From Delphinapterus leucas (Eukaryota; Chordata; Mammalia; Artiodactyla; Monodontidae), in assembly GCF_002288925.2 (NCBI RefSeq), contig NW_022098031.1, forward strand, positions 13,476,105 to 13,540,104: a stretch of DNA of 64,000 nucleotides. Reading direction: 5' to 3'. A program made the translations under genes and the position numbers. A model generated the notes under the pieces. It was not told the origin of the DNA. It worked only from the letters and a program-made list of their open reading frames with translations, and did no database searches. Below are positions 53,396 through 63,908 of the stretch, in pieces; the stretch's first letter is position 1; each line of letters starts with the position of its first letter.

Positions 53396-54295
53396 AATGT
53401 GTATGTGCGTGTGCCTATAATTTTTATGAAAAGGATAAATGTACACAATTTAAAACAAATGATGCTATAGGGTTATAACCCAAAGCCAGAGACTTAGGAG
53501 GCTGGGAGGAGTAGAAATCATGTTCCGATATATAGATTTGTGCTTAAACCCTTGTTTCCATGCATCTCTCCCCTACTTCCTCTGGGCATGGCATCCTGGG
53601 TATGAAGCCACTCAAATTTTCCATGTAATAAAAATCCTCTGTCATCCTGGCAGAATGAGGGAGGGACAGTTGCCTGAATAGGTGGAATGGAGGAGAGAAT
53701 CTGGGGGCCTAAATGTTCTTTATACTGACTTTCAAGACATTTTTCTGATGTCCTCCCTATACTTTCTACCCCTACATGACCCACGTCAGGTGCCTTCAAT
53801 TCCTGAGACTTTTCTGGGGAGTTCAGTGCTGTGACTTGACGCCTTTAACAATGGCATCGCCTTTGCAAGCACTTGGTATTTTGCATTTTTAGTTTTGCTA
53901 ACTCTTCCTTCCACTTTTTATCTTCCGAAACTGTGATCATTCTTTGCAACCACAATGCTCTCTCTCTTCACCCATTCTCTTTGTCCTTCTGAGTTTCTTT
54001 CTCATTAATTCTTTTAATACTCAATTTGAGTAGGGATTGTTGAAGGGGTCAGGATGAATGTCTTATACCTTCCATGTTTAACTGGAGTGCCTCTTCCCTT
54101 TTCTCAGTTTTAGACTTTACATCCTTTAGATAGCAGGTTCAAAGTCAGAGTGAACTTCCCCGACGACATGTCTAAGTGCATCCTCTTGGGTTTGTCTATT
54201 AGAGCACCGTGTTTGCTTCTTTCATAACAATGAATGCCACTTCAAGCTGAATCCTTATTTACTGACTTACTAATTTTAAAAAATGTATGTTTATG
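53396..54295. other. unassigned stretch, no gene seen
   Basis: No repeat family or gene is recognised. The 93-codon minus frame at 53518-53799 has no domain. Confidence 0.4.
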
Positions 54296-54299
54296 ACTT

Positions 54300-54431
54300 T
54301 CTTTAAGGTCTGTTGCTCCCACTAGAGTGCAGACTCAGGGAAGACAGGAACCATGTCTGTTTTCTTCAACCAATTTATACCAAGTGCTCAGCACAGTGCC
54401 TCACCCTAGCAGGTGCTCAAGAATTCTTATC
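54300..54431 (+). mobile_element. L2 3' end
   Basis: 'ctcccactagagtgcagact', 'gacaggaaccatgtctgttt' and 'gctcagcacagtgcctcacc' with 'agcaggtgctcaagaattc' give the L2 3' end. The SINE that follows cut it. Confidence 0.8.
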
Positions 54432-54645
54432 GGGCTTCCTTGGTGGCGCAGTGGTTGGGAGTCTGCCTGCCGATGCGGGGGGCGCGGGTTCGTGCCCCGG
54501 TCCGGGAGGATCCCGTGTGCCACAGAGCAGCTGCGCCCGTGGCCCATGGCCGCTGGGCCTGCACGTCCGGAGCCTGTGCTCCGCGGCGGGAGAGACCACA
54601 ACAGTGAGAGGCCCGCGTACTGGAAAACAAAAACAAAAAAAAGAG
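54432..54645 (+). mobile_element. CHR SINE with target-site duplication
   Basis: Head 'gggcttccttggtggcgcag', B-box-like gggttcgtgccc, GC-rich body and an (AAAAC)n tail. 'attcttatc' flanks it (54423-54431, 54647-54655), extended with mismatches to about 13 bp. The five long frames across it on both strands, up to 133 codons, are SINE translations. Confidence 0.93.
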
Positions 54646-54744
54646 GATTCTTATCTATGAATGTTGACAAACATGAGGATCAAATCTTAGACTCCACGGA
54701 CAGCACTACCAACACAAGGACAGCCTAGAAAGAAGAAAGACAAA

Positions 54745-54980
54745 GATGTAGCATATTGCTTAAGAGGATGAACTCTGGAGCCAGACTTTCTGTGTTCAAA
54801 TCTTAGAATGACCACTCGCTTAGCTGTGCAGATAAATTACATTAACAAGGAGATAATAATAGTACACTTACCTCATGAGACTATTGTAAAGATTAAAGTG
54901 AGTCAGCATAGCTAGAACTCTTAGAGCAATGGCTAGCGTGTAGTCAGTGCTTTATTAGTGTTGACTGTTACGTATCGGAG
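54745..54980 (+). mobile_element. MIR SINE
   Basis: 'gaactctggagccagacttt', 'gtgttcaaatcttagaatga', 'cttacctcatgagactattg' and 'gtagtcagtgctttattagt' follow MIR over its full length. Confidence 0.82.
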
Positions 54981-55334
54981 TACTTGGCTTGGGGAGACCT
55001 TGGCTGGGTGAGGACCAAAGTCTGAAGTTTCACTTTGAAAAAAAGTCTAAACTTCCATAGAATATAAAACACATTGACCTTGTATGTCCAGAATGTTTAG
55101 AATCCAATTTTGAATACTGGGTTCCACTTCTTAGGTTTTCATTGTGTTCCCACTTATGTCCAGTAATTTATAAAGCAAGTCCCCTTAGGGTAGCCCCAAA
55201 CAGAAGACTCCTCCTTGGGGACAAGTTATGGTGGGTAGGGTGGGGCAATGGATTAAAGGAAGGAGGTAACTTGATAGGCTTAAAAGAATAGAAGGCCTAG
55301 AAGAGTGGCATGTGAGGGTGAAGAAAGGGGTTTG
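54981..55334. other. unassigned stretch
   Basis: No repeat or gene is recognised. Confidence 0.4.
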
Positions 55335-55540
55335 GGGCACTAGGAAGGCTTTGGTTGAAATGCCAGCTCTACCTTTACCAGCTGTATGACCTTGAACAAT
55401 TTGCTAGACCTCTTGGTGCCTCAGTTTCCTTGGTATATATATATAATCTGAGATGATGATTTACATATAAAACTTAGGTGAGTACCTGATATAGAGAAAA
55501 ATACTCTAGTATTTAAATTATTATCACTATGATTAAGATT
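55335..55540 (+). mobile_element. MIR SINE
   Basis: 'agctgtatgaccttgaacaa', 'cttggtgcctcagtttcctt' and a decayed end near 'attattatcac' follow MIR. An (AT)n run at 55434-55444 lies inside. Confidence 0.72.
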
Positions 55541-55544
55541 AGTC

Positions 55545-55660
55545 AGGAGACCTGGGTTTTAATACCATCTCTGAATCTGACTGGCCTTGTGGCCTTAGAG
55601 AATTCATTTTCCTTTTCTATGTCCACGAGGTTTATCTATGAAACTAAGTCACTCTGTTTC
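55545..55660 (+). mobile_element. second MIR-like fragment
   Basis: 'agacctgggttttaatacca' and 'tggccttgtggccttagaga' repeat the MIR head and middle, directly after the previous MIR. Confidence 0.55.
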
Positions 55661-55712
55661 TTTGCAGCTTATGAGTCAGAATCCTGCCAGTAGCTACTTC
55701 TGGAGACCCCGC

Positions 55713-55714
<2 letters not shown>

Positions 55715-55753
<39 letters not shown>
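55715..55753. repeat. (CA)n microsatellite
   Basis: About nineteen CA units, probably polymorphic. The Thr-His and Val-Cys frames across it are artefacts. Confidence 0.96.
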
Positions 55754-55754
<1 letters not shown>

Positions 55755-56084
55755 TTCCTGGGATCCTGGGCCTTTTCCACCTCTTGCCAGGACAGTGTTT
55801 CCAAATTCTGGTCCGCAGCTGGACAAAATTAACCTACATTACAGCGTGAAGAGTCAGGGGAAGCCAGCCTCCAAGAGGGTCCTCTTGAGCCCCACCTCCT
55901 GGTGGTCATACCCTGTGCAGTCCCCTCCCATAGTGAATAGAGCTGACGAGTGTAACCAGGGGGGATTTTTAGAAATGTCGGAGTGTGACCCTGAGACTAG
56001 GTCATGAAAGACATTGAGGCTTTCCCTTTTGTTCTTGGCTCCCTCGCTCTGGAGGAAGCCAGCTGCCATGTCAGAAGGACACTC

Positions 56085-56321
56085 AAGAGGCCCTGTGGGG
56101 CTTCCCTGGTGGTGCAGTGGTTGGGAGTCCGCCTGCCGATGCAGGGGACGCGGGTTCGTGCCCTGGTCTGGGAGGACCCCACATGCCGCGGAGCGGCTGG
56201 TCCCGTGAGCCATGGCCACTGAGCCTGCGCGTCCGGAGCCTGTGCTCCACAACGGGAGAGGCCAAAACAGGGAGACCCCCGCGTACCCCAAAAAAAAAAA
56301 AAAAAAAAAGAGGCCCTGTGG
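56085..56321. repeat. target-site duplication pair around CHR SINE
   Basis: 'aagaggccctgtgg' at 56085-56098 and 56308-56321, a perfect 14 bp match. Confidence 0.93.
56099..56307 (+). mobile_element. CHR SINE nested in LTR
   Basis: Head 'ggcttccctggtggtgcagt', B-box-like gggttcgtgccc, body ending 'cccgcgtacccc' and an A run of about 18. The perfect 14 bp duplication indicates a recent insertion. Confidence 0.95.
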
Positions 56322-56605
56322 AGAGGTGCATGTGGTCAGAACTGATGCCTCTTGTCAACAACTAGCACAAACTTGTCAGGCATGAGAATGACATGATCCT
56401 CCAACCTCAACGAAGCCTTCAAGTGACCAGTCCCAGCCAATGTCATGACTGAAACCTCACGGGAGACCCTGAGTCAGAACCTCCCAGCTAAACACTCCCA
56501 AATACCCAACACTTAGAAACTGTGTGTGATCATTTATGCTTATTTTTGTTTCAAGCCTCTGCATATTGGAGTAATTTGTTATGCAGCAACAGATAGGTAA
56601 TACAG

Positions 56606-56705
56606 NNNNNNNNNNNNNNNNNNNNNNNNNNNNNNNNNNNNNNNNNNNNNNNNNNNNNNNNNNNNNNNNNNNNNNNNNNNNNNNNNNNNNNNNNNNNNNN
56701 NNNNN
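56606..56705. other. assembly gap (100 N)
   Basis: Exactly 100 N, the convention for a gap of unknown size. It lies between the end of an LTR and the T run of a SINE. Predicted frames that cross it with X residues are meaningless. Confidence 0.99.
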
Positions 56706-56918
56706 TTTTTTTTTTTTTTTTTTTTGTGGTACGCGGGCCTCTCACTGCTGTGGCCTCTCCCGTTGCGGAGCACAGGCTCTGGACGCGCAGGCTCAGCGGC
56801 CATGGCTCACGGGCCCAGCCGCTCCGCCGGCATGTGGGATCTTCCCGGACCAGGGCACGAACCCGCGTCCCCTGCATCGGCAGGCGGACTCTCAACCACT
56901 GCACCACCAGGGAAGCCC
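56706..56918 (-). mobile_element. CHR SINE at the gap edge
   Basis: T run from the gap border, 'gtggtacgcgggcctctcac' and end 'ccaccagggaagcccc'. The left target-site duplication is hidden by the gap. Confidence 0.93.
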
Positions 56919-59305
56919 CAGAGGTTTCTTGAATACCCAGGCCCTCTCCAGGGTCTGGCAAAGTTCAAAGTCCGTCACTTGCACAGTTATTTTTCAAGGC
57001 CCTGAGAGGGGCCTGTGCAATGTGTTCACATGGTCATATGGATAATAAAATTTGTGGAAGAACAATAGTTGATGACAATTGGTTAGCACCACTCTATTTC
57101 TATTTCTCCTTCCACTCTGTCATGCTTCCCCTCACGTTCAGTGGCATTTGAGTGGCCATGGGCATTCTGTCATTCAACTAAGCGACAGTTGAGTTTAATT
57201 TGAATGTAGTGGGATATGTTTTGTGGTTCACAGGCACTTCTATGTGGAGTTAAGGAATTTCTGGCCTTTTCAGTGTTAGAATGGCTTCCAGCAATATTCC
57301 TGGAAATACTGCTGTACTTACACAAAGGGACATGACCAGAAGCCCTATCACGGTAATGCACCCTATGCCGTGTCCTATGGGCATCAGAAGCCTGTGGATT
57401 GGGGAGGAGAAATAAGGTTGGAAATATACAGAGCCAGAAGCTAGTTTGTGAAAACTTCTTCCCATCTTCAGATGTATAAGACTGTAAGCCAAAGATTGAC
57501 CAGGTCAATGTCTAGTTAAAAATACCAAAAATTTAAAAATTAATCATTTGATAGACAAAAGACTGAATTATTTTTCTGTTCACTCTGTAGAGAATTATGC
57601 TACAAAGTCATTTTCATAGGAAGAAATGAATGACCAAAAAGAAAATACAGCCAATAAATAAAAATTAGGAAAACCAATATAGATGTGTGTCCATGAGTAC
57701 AACTATTATCTTTTTCTGGATTTTGCAAAGTCTGAGGTAATTGTCACATTTAAAGATGTGTAATGCATTGTGATTTCTCTTTCCAAATAAGTATTCGCTT
57801 TCAAACCTGAGTTGCTATTTACAGTTTTGTGTTCTTCTTAAAGAGAGTCCTCGAAATTGAATGCTGCTTCAGGCTCCATAAAACCTGGCCCTCTGCCTGG
57901 TCCTTCCCAGCTGGCTCCAGATTTTTGCAGAAAGAGCTCCTCCTTTTCTGCAGCGCAGCCTCCCACTTTGGTTTTGATCTGAGCTGCTCTCCATTCCCTC
58001 ACTTGTTGTTCTCAGTAGTTCTCATGAGGATCGTGTGGCTCTTCCTTTTGGTTCAGGTCCCTTGGTTTTCTGAGTGCCTTCTCTTATCTCCACTGGCAAG
58101 TGTTGAATTCTTTCTTCATGAAACTCAGTTTCCTTTGGGAGCCCTCGTGTGCTTTTTCTTTGATGGGAGCCCATGGCAGCCTCAACTCTCCCCCACCCCC
58201 CAAGAAACGCTCTCCCAGGTCTCTGTTATTTCTACCTGCCTCACGGCCGCCATTACCTATCAGCTCTGTGAGGGCAGGAAACACATCAGAATCATTCACG
58301 TGTGCTGAGTGCAAGTGCAGGCACAGTAAAGGTTTGTGGAAGAAATAAATGGGCACATAAATTATACTGTATATCTGTTGGCATAAACATGAATCCTCAT
58401 TTATGTGATCAGTCTTCACTTATGATCAAAATCTTTTAGCACCTAGTAGGCAAATTGCGCTAAAATCCATTGGCTTGGGGGGAAAGAAGATGTTTTCACC
58501 ACGGGGATTTCCTCTTTGCTTTTCCACTGTTGAGGCTTTATCCCTAAGTTTTCTTCTCCTTCCCTTTTTCTAGCCGTTTCCCCTCACCTGTCACTTTCAC
58601 CTAACACGTGCATGTGCACGCACGCGCACGCACACGAATACTTATATACACTGGAGGAATTGATTGTGAATAACCTGAGGCTTGTGATCAGAGTTATTTA
58701 TTTAACACTTAAATTTGTTGCCCAAGTTGCTTGAAATCTAGAGAGGGCAAGAACAGAGGAAATCCTGTGGTTAGGAATCAGCAGTGCCCTGTTCCAGCTG
58801 AGAGTTTGCAGAAGATGAGGGACACCTTTCTTAAAATGGGCCTCAGGAGAGAAAACACATGTCTAGGACTAAATCTCTGTTAGCTTCTCATAGTTAACAG
58901 GAAGGATACCTTATTTTTCCAGCAATAATACATTTCCTTCATTGAGATAAGTGACCTGTAGCTTTATTTCCTTGCAAACTAGATTATAACCCTCTAAAAT
59001 GAAACGCCTCACCCTATGATATTTTCATGGAATGGAGTGGACAGCTGTCGCATTTGCCTGTCCAGCCCAGTATCCATTACCTGTGATTCTGATAATAGTC
59101 CACTGGGTTTAGGATGATGGGGGTTCGTTCCATGCCAGGATCCAGGAATAAGAATGTATCAGACATTCTTACCCCAGAAATTAAAACTTGAATAAGCTGT
59201 CAAAAAATGAAAATTGTAGCAATTCTTTTATCTCAACCTCAGTGGCCTGAAGAAAGTGTCCATGTATTGCTGGCCCCAGATCCTCGAAGCTGTTTGAGTT
59301 AACAC
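56919..59305. other. unassigned stretch, no gene seen
   Basis: About 2.4 kb without a recognised young repeat. The 159-codon frame at 57829-58308 is the longest non-L1, non-SINE frame here, but it has hydrophobic, low-conservation composition, lacks a domain and overlaps a 111-codon frame on the other strand. 'ctctgtgagggcaggaaaca' near 58263 hints at a decayed L2 end. An alternating purine-pyrimidine run lies at 58600-58634. Confidence 0.4.
58600..58634. repeat. alternating purine-pyrimidine GC/CA/TG run
   Basis: 'cacgtgcatgtgcacgcac' followed by 'gcgcacgcacacg' alternates purine and pyrimidine almost perfectly and includes a CACGTG E-box core and several CpG. Such runs can form Z-DNA. Confidence 0.85.
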
Positions 59306-59309
59306 TTAG

Positions 59310-59605
59310 TTTTTCTTCTAAAAACTGAAGTACAGTTGATTTACAATGTTTCAGGTGTACGGCAAAGTGATTCAGTTATATATCCATTCTTTTTCAGATT
59401 CTTTTCCATTATAGGTGATTACAAGACACTGAATATAGTTCCCTGCGCTATACAGTAGGTCCTTGTTGTTTATCTGTTTTATATATAATAGTGTGTATCT
59501 GATAATCCCAAATTCCTAATTTATCCCTCCCACCTCCCTTTCCCCTTTGGTAACCATAAATTTGTTTTCTATGTCTGTGAGTCTATTTCTGTTTTGTAAG
59601 TAAGA
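59310..59605 (-). mobile_element. 5'-truncated old L1 3' UTR
   Basis: 'aaaactgaagtacagttgat', 'atagttccctgcgctataca', 'tgtatctgataatcccaaat' and 'ggtaaccataaatttgtttt' match the 3' UTR of the old L1 at 2586/9061, here uninterrupted. It ends near 'ctgttttgtaagtaag'. A weak repeat of 'ttagttttt'/'ctagttcttt' on the two sides may be its target duplication. Confidence 0.85.
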
Positions 59606-59793
59606 CCTAGTTCTTTTATTTTTACTTCCAAGCTACTTCTTAACCTTGATTCTTTTCATTTTTTTTTTTTTTCTTAAGTGTTCCAGTGTGGGTTTCTGTA
59701 GTCTGCAATCAAAGAACCTAGCAGATACAGATAACTGAAGTGGATCTAAGCTGTCAAGAAGAACAAATTCTGGGACCAGACCCAGTTATAATT
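59606..59793. other. unique spacer between two L1 pieces
   Basis: No repeat or gene is recognised. It separates the old L1 3' UTR from the abrupt start of L1-D. Confidence 0.4.
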
Positions 59794-62700
59794 CTGAGGG
59801 TTGCATTTTCATCTTTTTTGTAGTTTCCTTTGCTTTGCAAAAGATTTTAACTTTCATTAGGTCCCATTTGTTTATTTTTGATTTTATTTCCATTACTCTA
59901 GGAGATGGGTCAAAAAAGATCTTGCTGTGATTTATGTCAAAGAGTGTTCTGCCTATGTTTTCCTCTAAGAGTTTTATAGTGTCCAGTCTTACATTTAGGT
60001 CTCTAATCCATTTTGAGTTTATTTTTGTGTATGGTGTTAGGCAGTGTTCTAATTTCATTCTTTAACATGTAGCTGTCCAGTTTTTCCAGCACCTCTTATT
60101 GAAGAGACTGTCTTTTCTCCATTGTATATCCTTGCCTCCTTTGTCACAGATTAGTTGACCATAGGTGCATGGGTTTACCTCTGGGCTTTCTATTCTGTTC
60201 CATTGATCTATACTTCTTCTGTTTTTGTGCCAGTACCATATTGTCTTGATTACTGTAGCTTTGTAGTATAGTCTGAAGGCAGGGAGTCTGATTCCTCCAG
60301 CTCTGTTTTTTCCCCACAAGACCGCTTTGGCTATTCAGGGTCTTTTGTGTCTCCATACAAATTTTAAGATTTTTTGTTCTAGTTCTGTAGAAAATGCCAC
60401 TGGTAATTTGATAGGGATTGCATTTAATCTGTAGATTGCTTTGGGTAGTATAGTCATCTTCACAATATTGATTCTTCCAATCCAAGAACATGGCATATCT
60501 CTCCATCTGTTTGTGTCATCTTTGATTTCTTTCATCAGTGTCTTATAGTTTTCTGAGCACAGGTCTTTTACCTCCTTAGGTAGGTTTATTCCTAAGTATT
60601 TTATTCTTTTTGTTGCAACAGTGAATAGGATTGTTTTCTTAATTTCTCTTTCTGATCTTTTGTTGTTAGTGTATAGGAATGCAAGAGATTTCTGTGCATT
60701 AATTTTGTATCCTGCAACTTAACCAAATTCAGTGACTAGCTCTAGTAGTTTTCTGGTGGCATCTTTAGGATTCTCTATGTATAGTATCATGTCATCTGCA
60801 AACAGTGACAGTTTTACTTCTTCTTTTCTGATTTGGATTCTTTTTTCTTCTCTGATTGCCGTGGCTAGGACTTCCAAAACTATGCTGAGTAATAGTGGTG
60901 AGAGTGGACCTCCTTATTTTGTTCCTCCTGATCTTAGAGGAAATGCTTTCAGTTTTTCACTATTCAGAATGATGTTTGCTGTGGGTTTGTCATATGTGGC
61001 ATTAATTATGTTGAGGTAGGTTCCCTCTATGCCCACATTCTGGAGAGTTTTTTATCATAAATGGGTGCTGAATTTTGTCAAAAACTTTACTTGCATCTAT
61101 TGAGATGATCATATGGTTTTTATTCTTCAATTTGTTAATATGGTGTACCACACTGATTGATTTGTGTATATTGAAGAATCCTTGCATCCCTGTGATAAAT
61201 CCCACTTGATCATGGTATATGATCCTTTTAATGTGTTGTTGGGTCCTGTTTGCTAGTATTTTGTTGAGGATTTTTGCATCTATATTCATCAGTGATATTG
61301 GTCTGTAATTTTCTTTTTTTGTAGTATCTTTGTCTGGTTTGGGTATGAGGGTGGTGGTGGCCTCATAGAATGAGTTTGGGAGAGTTCCTTCCATTGCAAA
61401 TTTTTGGAAGAGTTTGAGAAGGATGGATGTTAGCTCTTCTCCTAATGTTTGATAAAATTCACCTGTGAAGACATTCACCTGTGAAGACATCTGGTCCCAA
61501 ACTTTTGTTTGTTGGAATATTTTTTTGTTGTTGTTGGAATATTTTTAATAACAGTTTCAATTTTATTACTTGTGATTGGTCTGTTCATATTTTCTATTTC
61601 TTCCTGGTTCAGTCTTGGAAGGTTATACCTTTCTAAGTATCTGTCCATTTCTTCCAGGTTGTCCATTTTATTGGCATAGAGTTGCTTGTAGTAGTCTCTT
61701 ACGATGCTTTGTATCTCTGCGGTGTCCGTTGTAACCTCTCCTTTTTCATTTCTAATTTTATTGATTTGTGTCTTCTCCCTCTTTTTCTTGATGAGTCTGG
61801 TTAAAGGTTTATTAATTTTGTTTATCTTCTCAAAGAACGAGCTTTTAGTTTTATTGACCATTGCTATTGTTTCCTTTGTTTCTATTTCATTTATTTCTGC
61901 TCTGATTTTAAGATATCTTTCCTTCTACTAACTTTGGGTTTTGTTTGCTCTTCTTTCTCTACTTCCCTTAGGTGTAAGTTTAGATTGTTTATTTGGGACT
62001 TTTTTCTTGTTTCTTGAGGTAGGATTGTATTGCTATAAACCTTCCTCTTAGAAGGGCTTTTGCTGCATCCCATAGGTTTTGGATCATCATGTTTTTGTTG
62101 TCATTTGTCTCTAGGTTTTCTTTTATTTCCTCTTGGATTTCTTCAGTGATCTCTTGGTTGTTAAGTAGTGTATTGTTTAGCCTCCATGTGTTTGTGCTTT
62201 TTACGTTTTTTTCCCTGTATTTTATTTCTAATCTCATAGCATTGTGGTTGGAAAAGATGCTTGATACGATTTCAATTTTCTTAAATTTACCAAGGCTTGA
62301 TTTGTGACCCAAGGTATGATCTATCCTGGAGAATGTTCCATGTGTACGTGAGAAGAAAATGTAATCTTCTGTTTTTGGATGGAATGTCCTATAAATATCA
62401 ATTAAATCTATCTCGTCTATGGTGTCATTTAAAGCTTGTGTTTCCTTATTAATTTTCTGTCTGGATGATCTGTCAATTGGTGTAAGTGAGGTGTTAAAAC
62501 TCCCCCGCTATTATTGTGTTACTGTCGATCTCCTCTTTTATAGCTCTTAGCATTTGCCTTATGTATTGTTGTGCCCCTATGTTGGGTGCATATATATTTA
62601 TAATTGTTATATCTTCTTCTTGGATTGATCCCTTGATCATTATGTAGTGTCCTTCCTTGTCTCTTGTAACATTCTTTATTTTAAAGTCTATTTTATCTGA

Positions 62701-62931
62701 GATGAGTATTGCTACTCCAGCTTTCTTTTGACTTCCATTTGCATGGAATATGTTTTTCCATCCCCTTACTTTCAGTGTGTATGTGTCCCTAGGTCTGAAG
62801 TGGGTCTCCTGTAGACAGCATATAGATGGGTCTTGTTTTTGTATCCATTCAGCGAGCCTTTGTCTTTTGGTTGGATCATTTAATCCATTCACGTTTAAGG
62901 TAATTATCAATATATATGTTCCTATTACCAT
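59794..62931 (-). pseudogene. L1-D ORF2, C-terminally truncated and broken
   Basis: From the ATG at 62931 the endonuclease is open for 145 codons with NVNGLN, the catalytic CLQETH, IYAPN and the start of GEF. An extra base near 62505 (in 'gttaaaactcccccgc') then shifts the frame before the GDFN motif is complete. Further pieces at 61989-62312, 61475-61861, 61002-61490 and 60335-60535 are in different frames. The reverse-transcriptase region around 60720-60950 is disrupted. The C-terminal cysteine-rich domain is gone. Confidence 0.93.
61457..61546 (-). repeat. two small duplications in L1-D ORF2
   Basis: 'attcacctgtgaagac' occurs in perfect tandem (61457-61472 and 61473-61488). Only 20 bp further on, 'ttgttggaatattttt' occurs twice with a short spacer (61509-61524 and 61531-61546). 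Each has one copy in L1-A and L1-B. Confidence 0.9.
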
Positions 62932-62989
62932 TTTCTTAATTGTTATGGGTTTGTTTTTGTAGGTCCTTTTCTTCTCTTGTGTTTCCCAC

Positions 62990-63908
62990 TTAGAGAAGTT
63001 CCTTGTGCGTTTGTTGTAGAGCTTGTTTGGTGGTGCTGAATTCTTTTAGCTTTTGCTTGCCTGTAAAGCTTTTGATTTCTCCGCGAATCTGAATGAGATC
63101 CTTGCTGGGTAATCTTGGTTGTAGGTTCTTCCCTTTCATCACTTTAAATATATCATGCCACTCCCTTCTGGTTTGTAGAGTTTCTGCTGAGAAATCAGCT
63201 GTTAACCTTATGGGAGTTCCCTTGTATGTTATTTGTCATTTTTCCCTTGTTGCTTTAAATAATTTTTCTTTAATTTTTTGTCAGTTTGATTACTATGTGT
63301 CTCAGCATGTTTCTCCTTGGGTTTATCGTGCCTGGGACTCTCTGTGCTTCCTGGACTTGGGTGGCTATTTCCTTTCCCATGTTAGGGAAGTTTTCGACTA
63401 TAATCACTTCAAATATTTTCTCGGAGTCTTTCTCTCTCTCTTCTCCTTCTGGGACCCCTATAATGCAAATGTTGGTGTGTTTAATGTTGTCTCAGAGATC
63501 TCTTAGGCTGTCTTCATTTCTTTTCATTCTTTTTTCTTTATTCTGTTCCGCAGCAGTGAATTCCACCATTCTGTCTTCCAGGTCACTTGTCCGTTCTTCT
63601 GCCTCAGTTATTCTGCTATTGATTCCTTCTAGTGTATTTTTCGTTTCAGTTATTGTATTGTTCATCTCTGTTTGTTTGTTCTTTAATTCTTCTAGGTGTT
63701 TGTTCTTTAATTCTTCTAGGTCTTTGTTAAACATTTCTTGCATCTTCTCGATCTTGGCCTCCATTCTTTCTCTGAGGTCCTGGATCACCTTCACTATCAT
63801 TATTCTGAGTGCTTTTTCTGGAAGGTTGCCTATCTCCACTTCATTTATTTGTTTTTCTGGCGTTTTATCTTGTTCCTTCATCTGGTACATAGTCCTCTGC
63901 CTTTTCAT
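62990..63908 (-). pseudogene. L1-D ORF1 (RNA-binding coiled-coil protein), broken
   Basis: Starts at 63908 with the MKRQRTMYQMKEQ opening. The first 139 codons are open and give the N-terminal part and coiled coil, with two copies of a nine-residue LEELKNKH unit. A change at about 63490 ends the frame before the RRM. The stop context lies at 62990. The span of 919 bp is not a multiple of three, which confirms an uncorrected indel. Confidence 0.92.

Larger units (their letters stand above)
55960..56605 (+). mobile_element. MLT1-like LTR split by a SINE and ending at the gap
   Basis: 'tgagactaggtcatgaaaga', 'gaagccagctgccatgtcag', then the SINE, then 'tgacatgatcctccaacctc', 'ccaatgtcatgactgaaacc' and the MaLR end 'gttatgcagcaacagatagg'. 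The LTR ends with 'aatacag' one base pair before the N run, so its true 3' flank is not available. Start set approximately. Confidence 0.68.

Noticed and set aside
57829..58308. 159-codon open frame as a host gene
   Set aside because: No domain, signal or conserved motif is recognisable, the composition is unremarkable, and a 111-codon frame overlaps it on the other strand. One frame of this length is plausible by chance in 64 kb.
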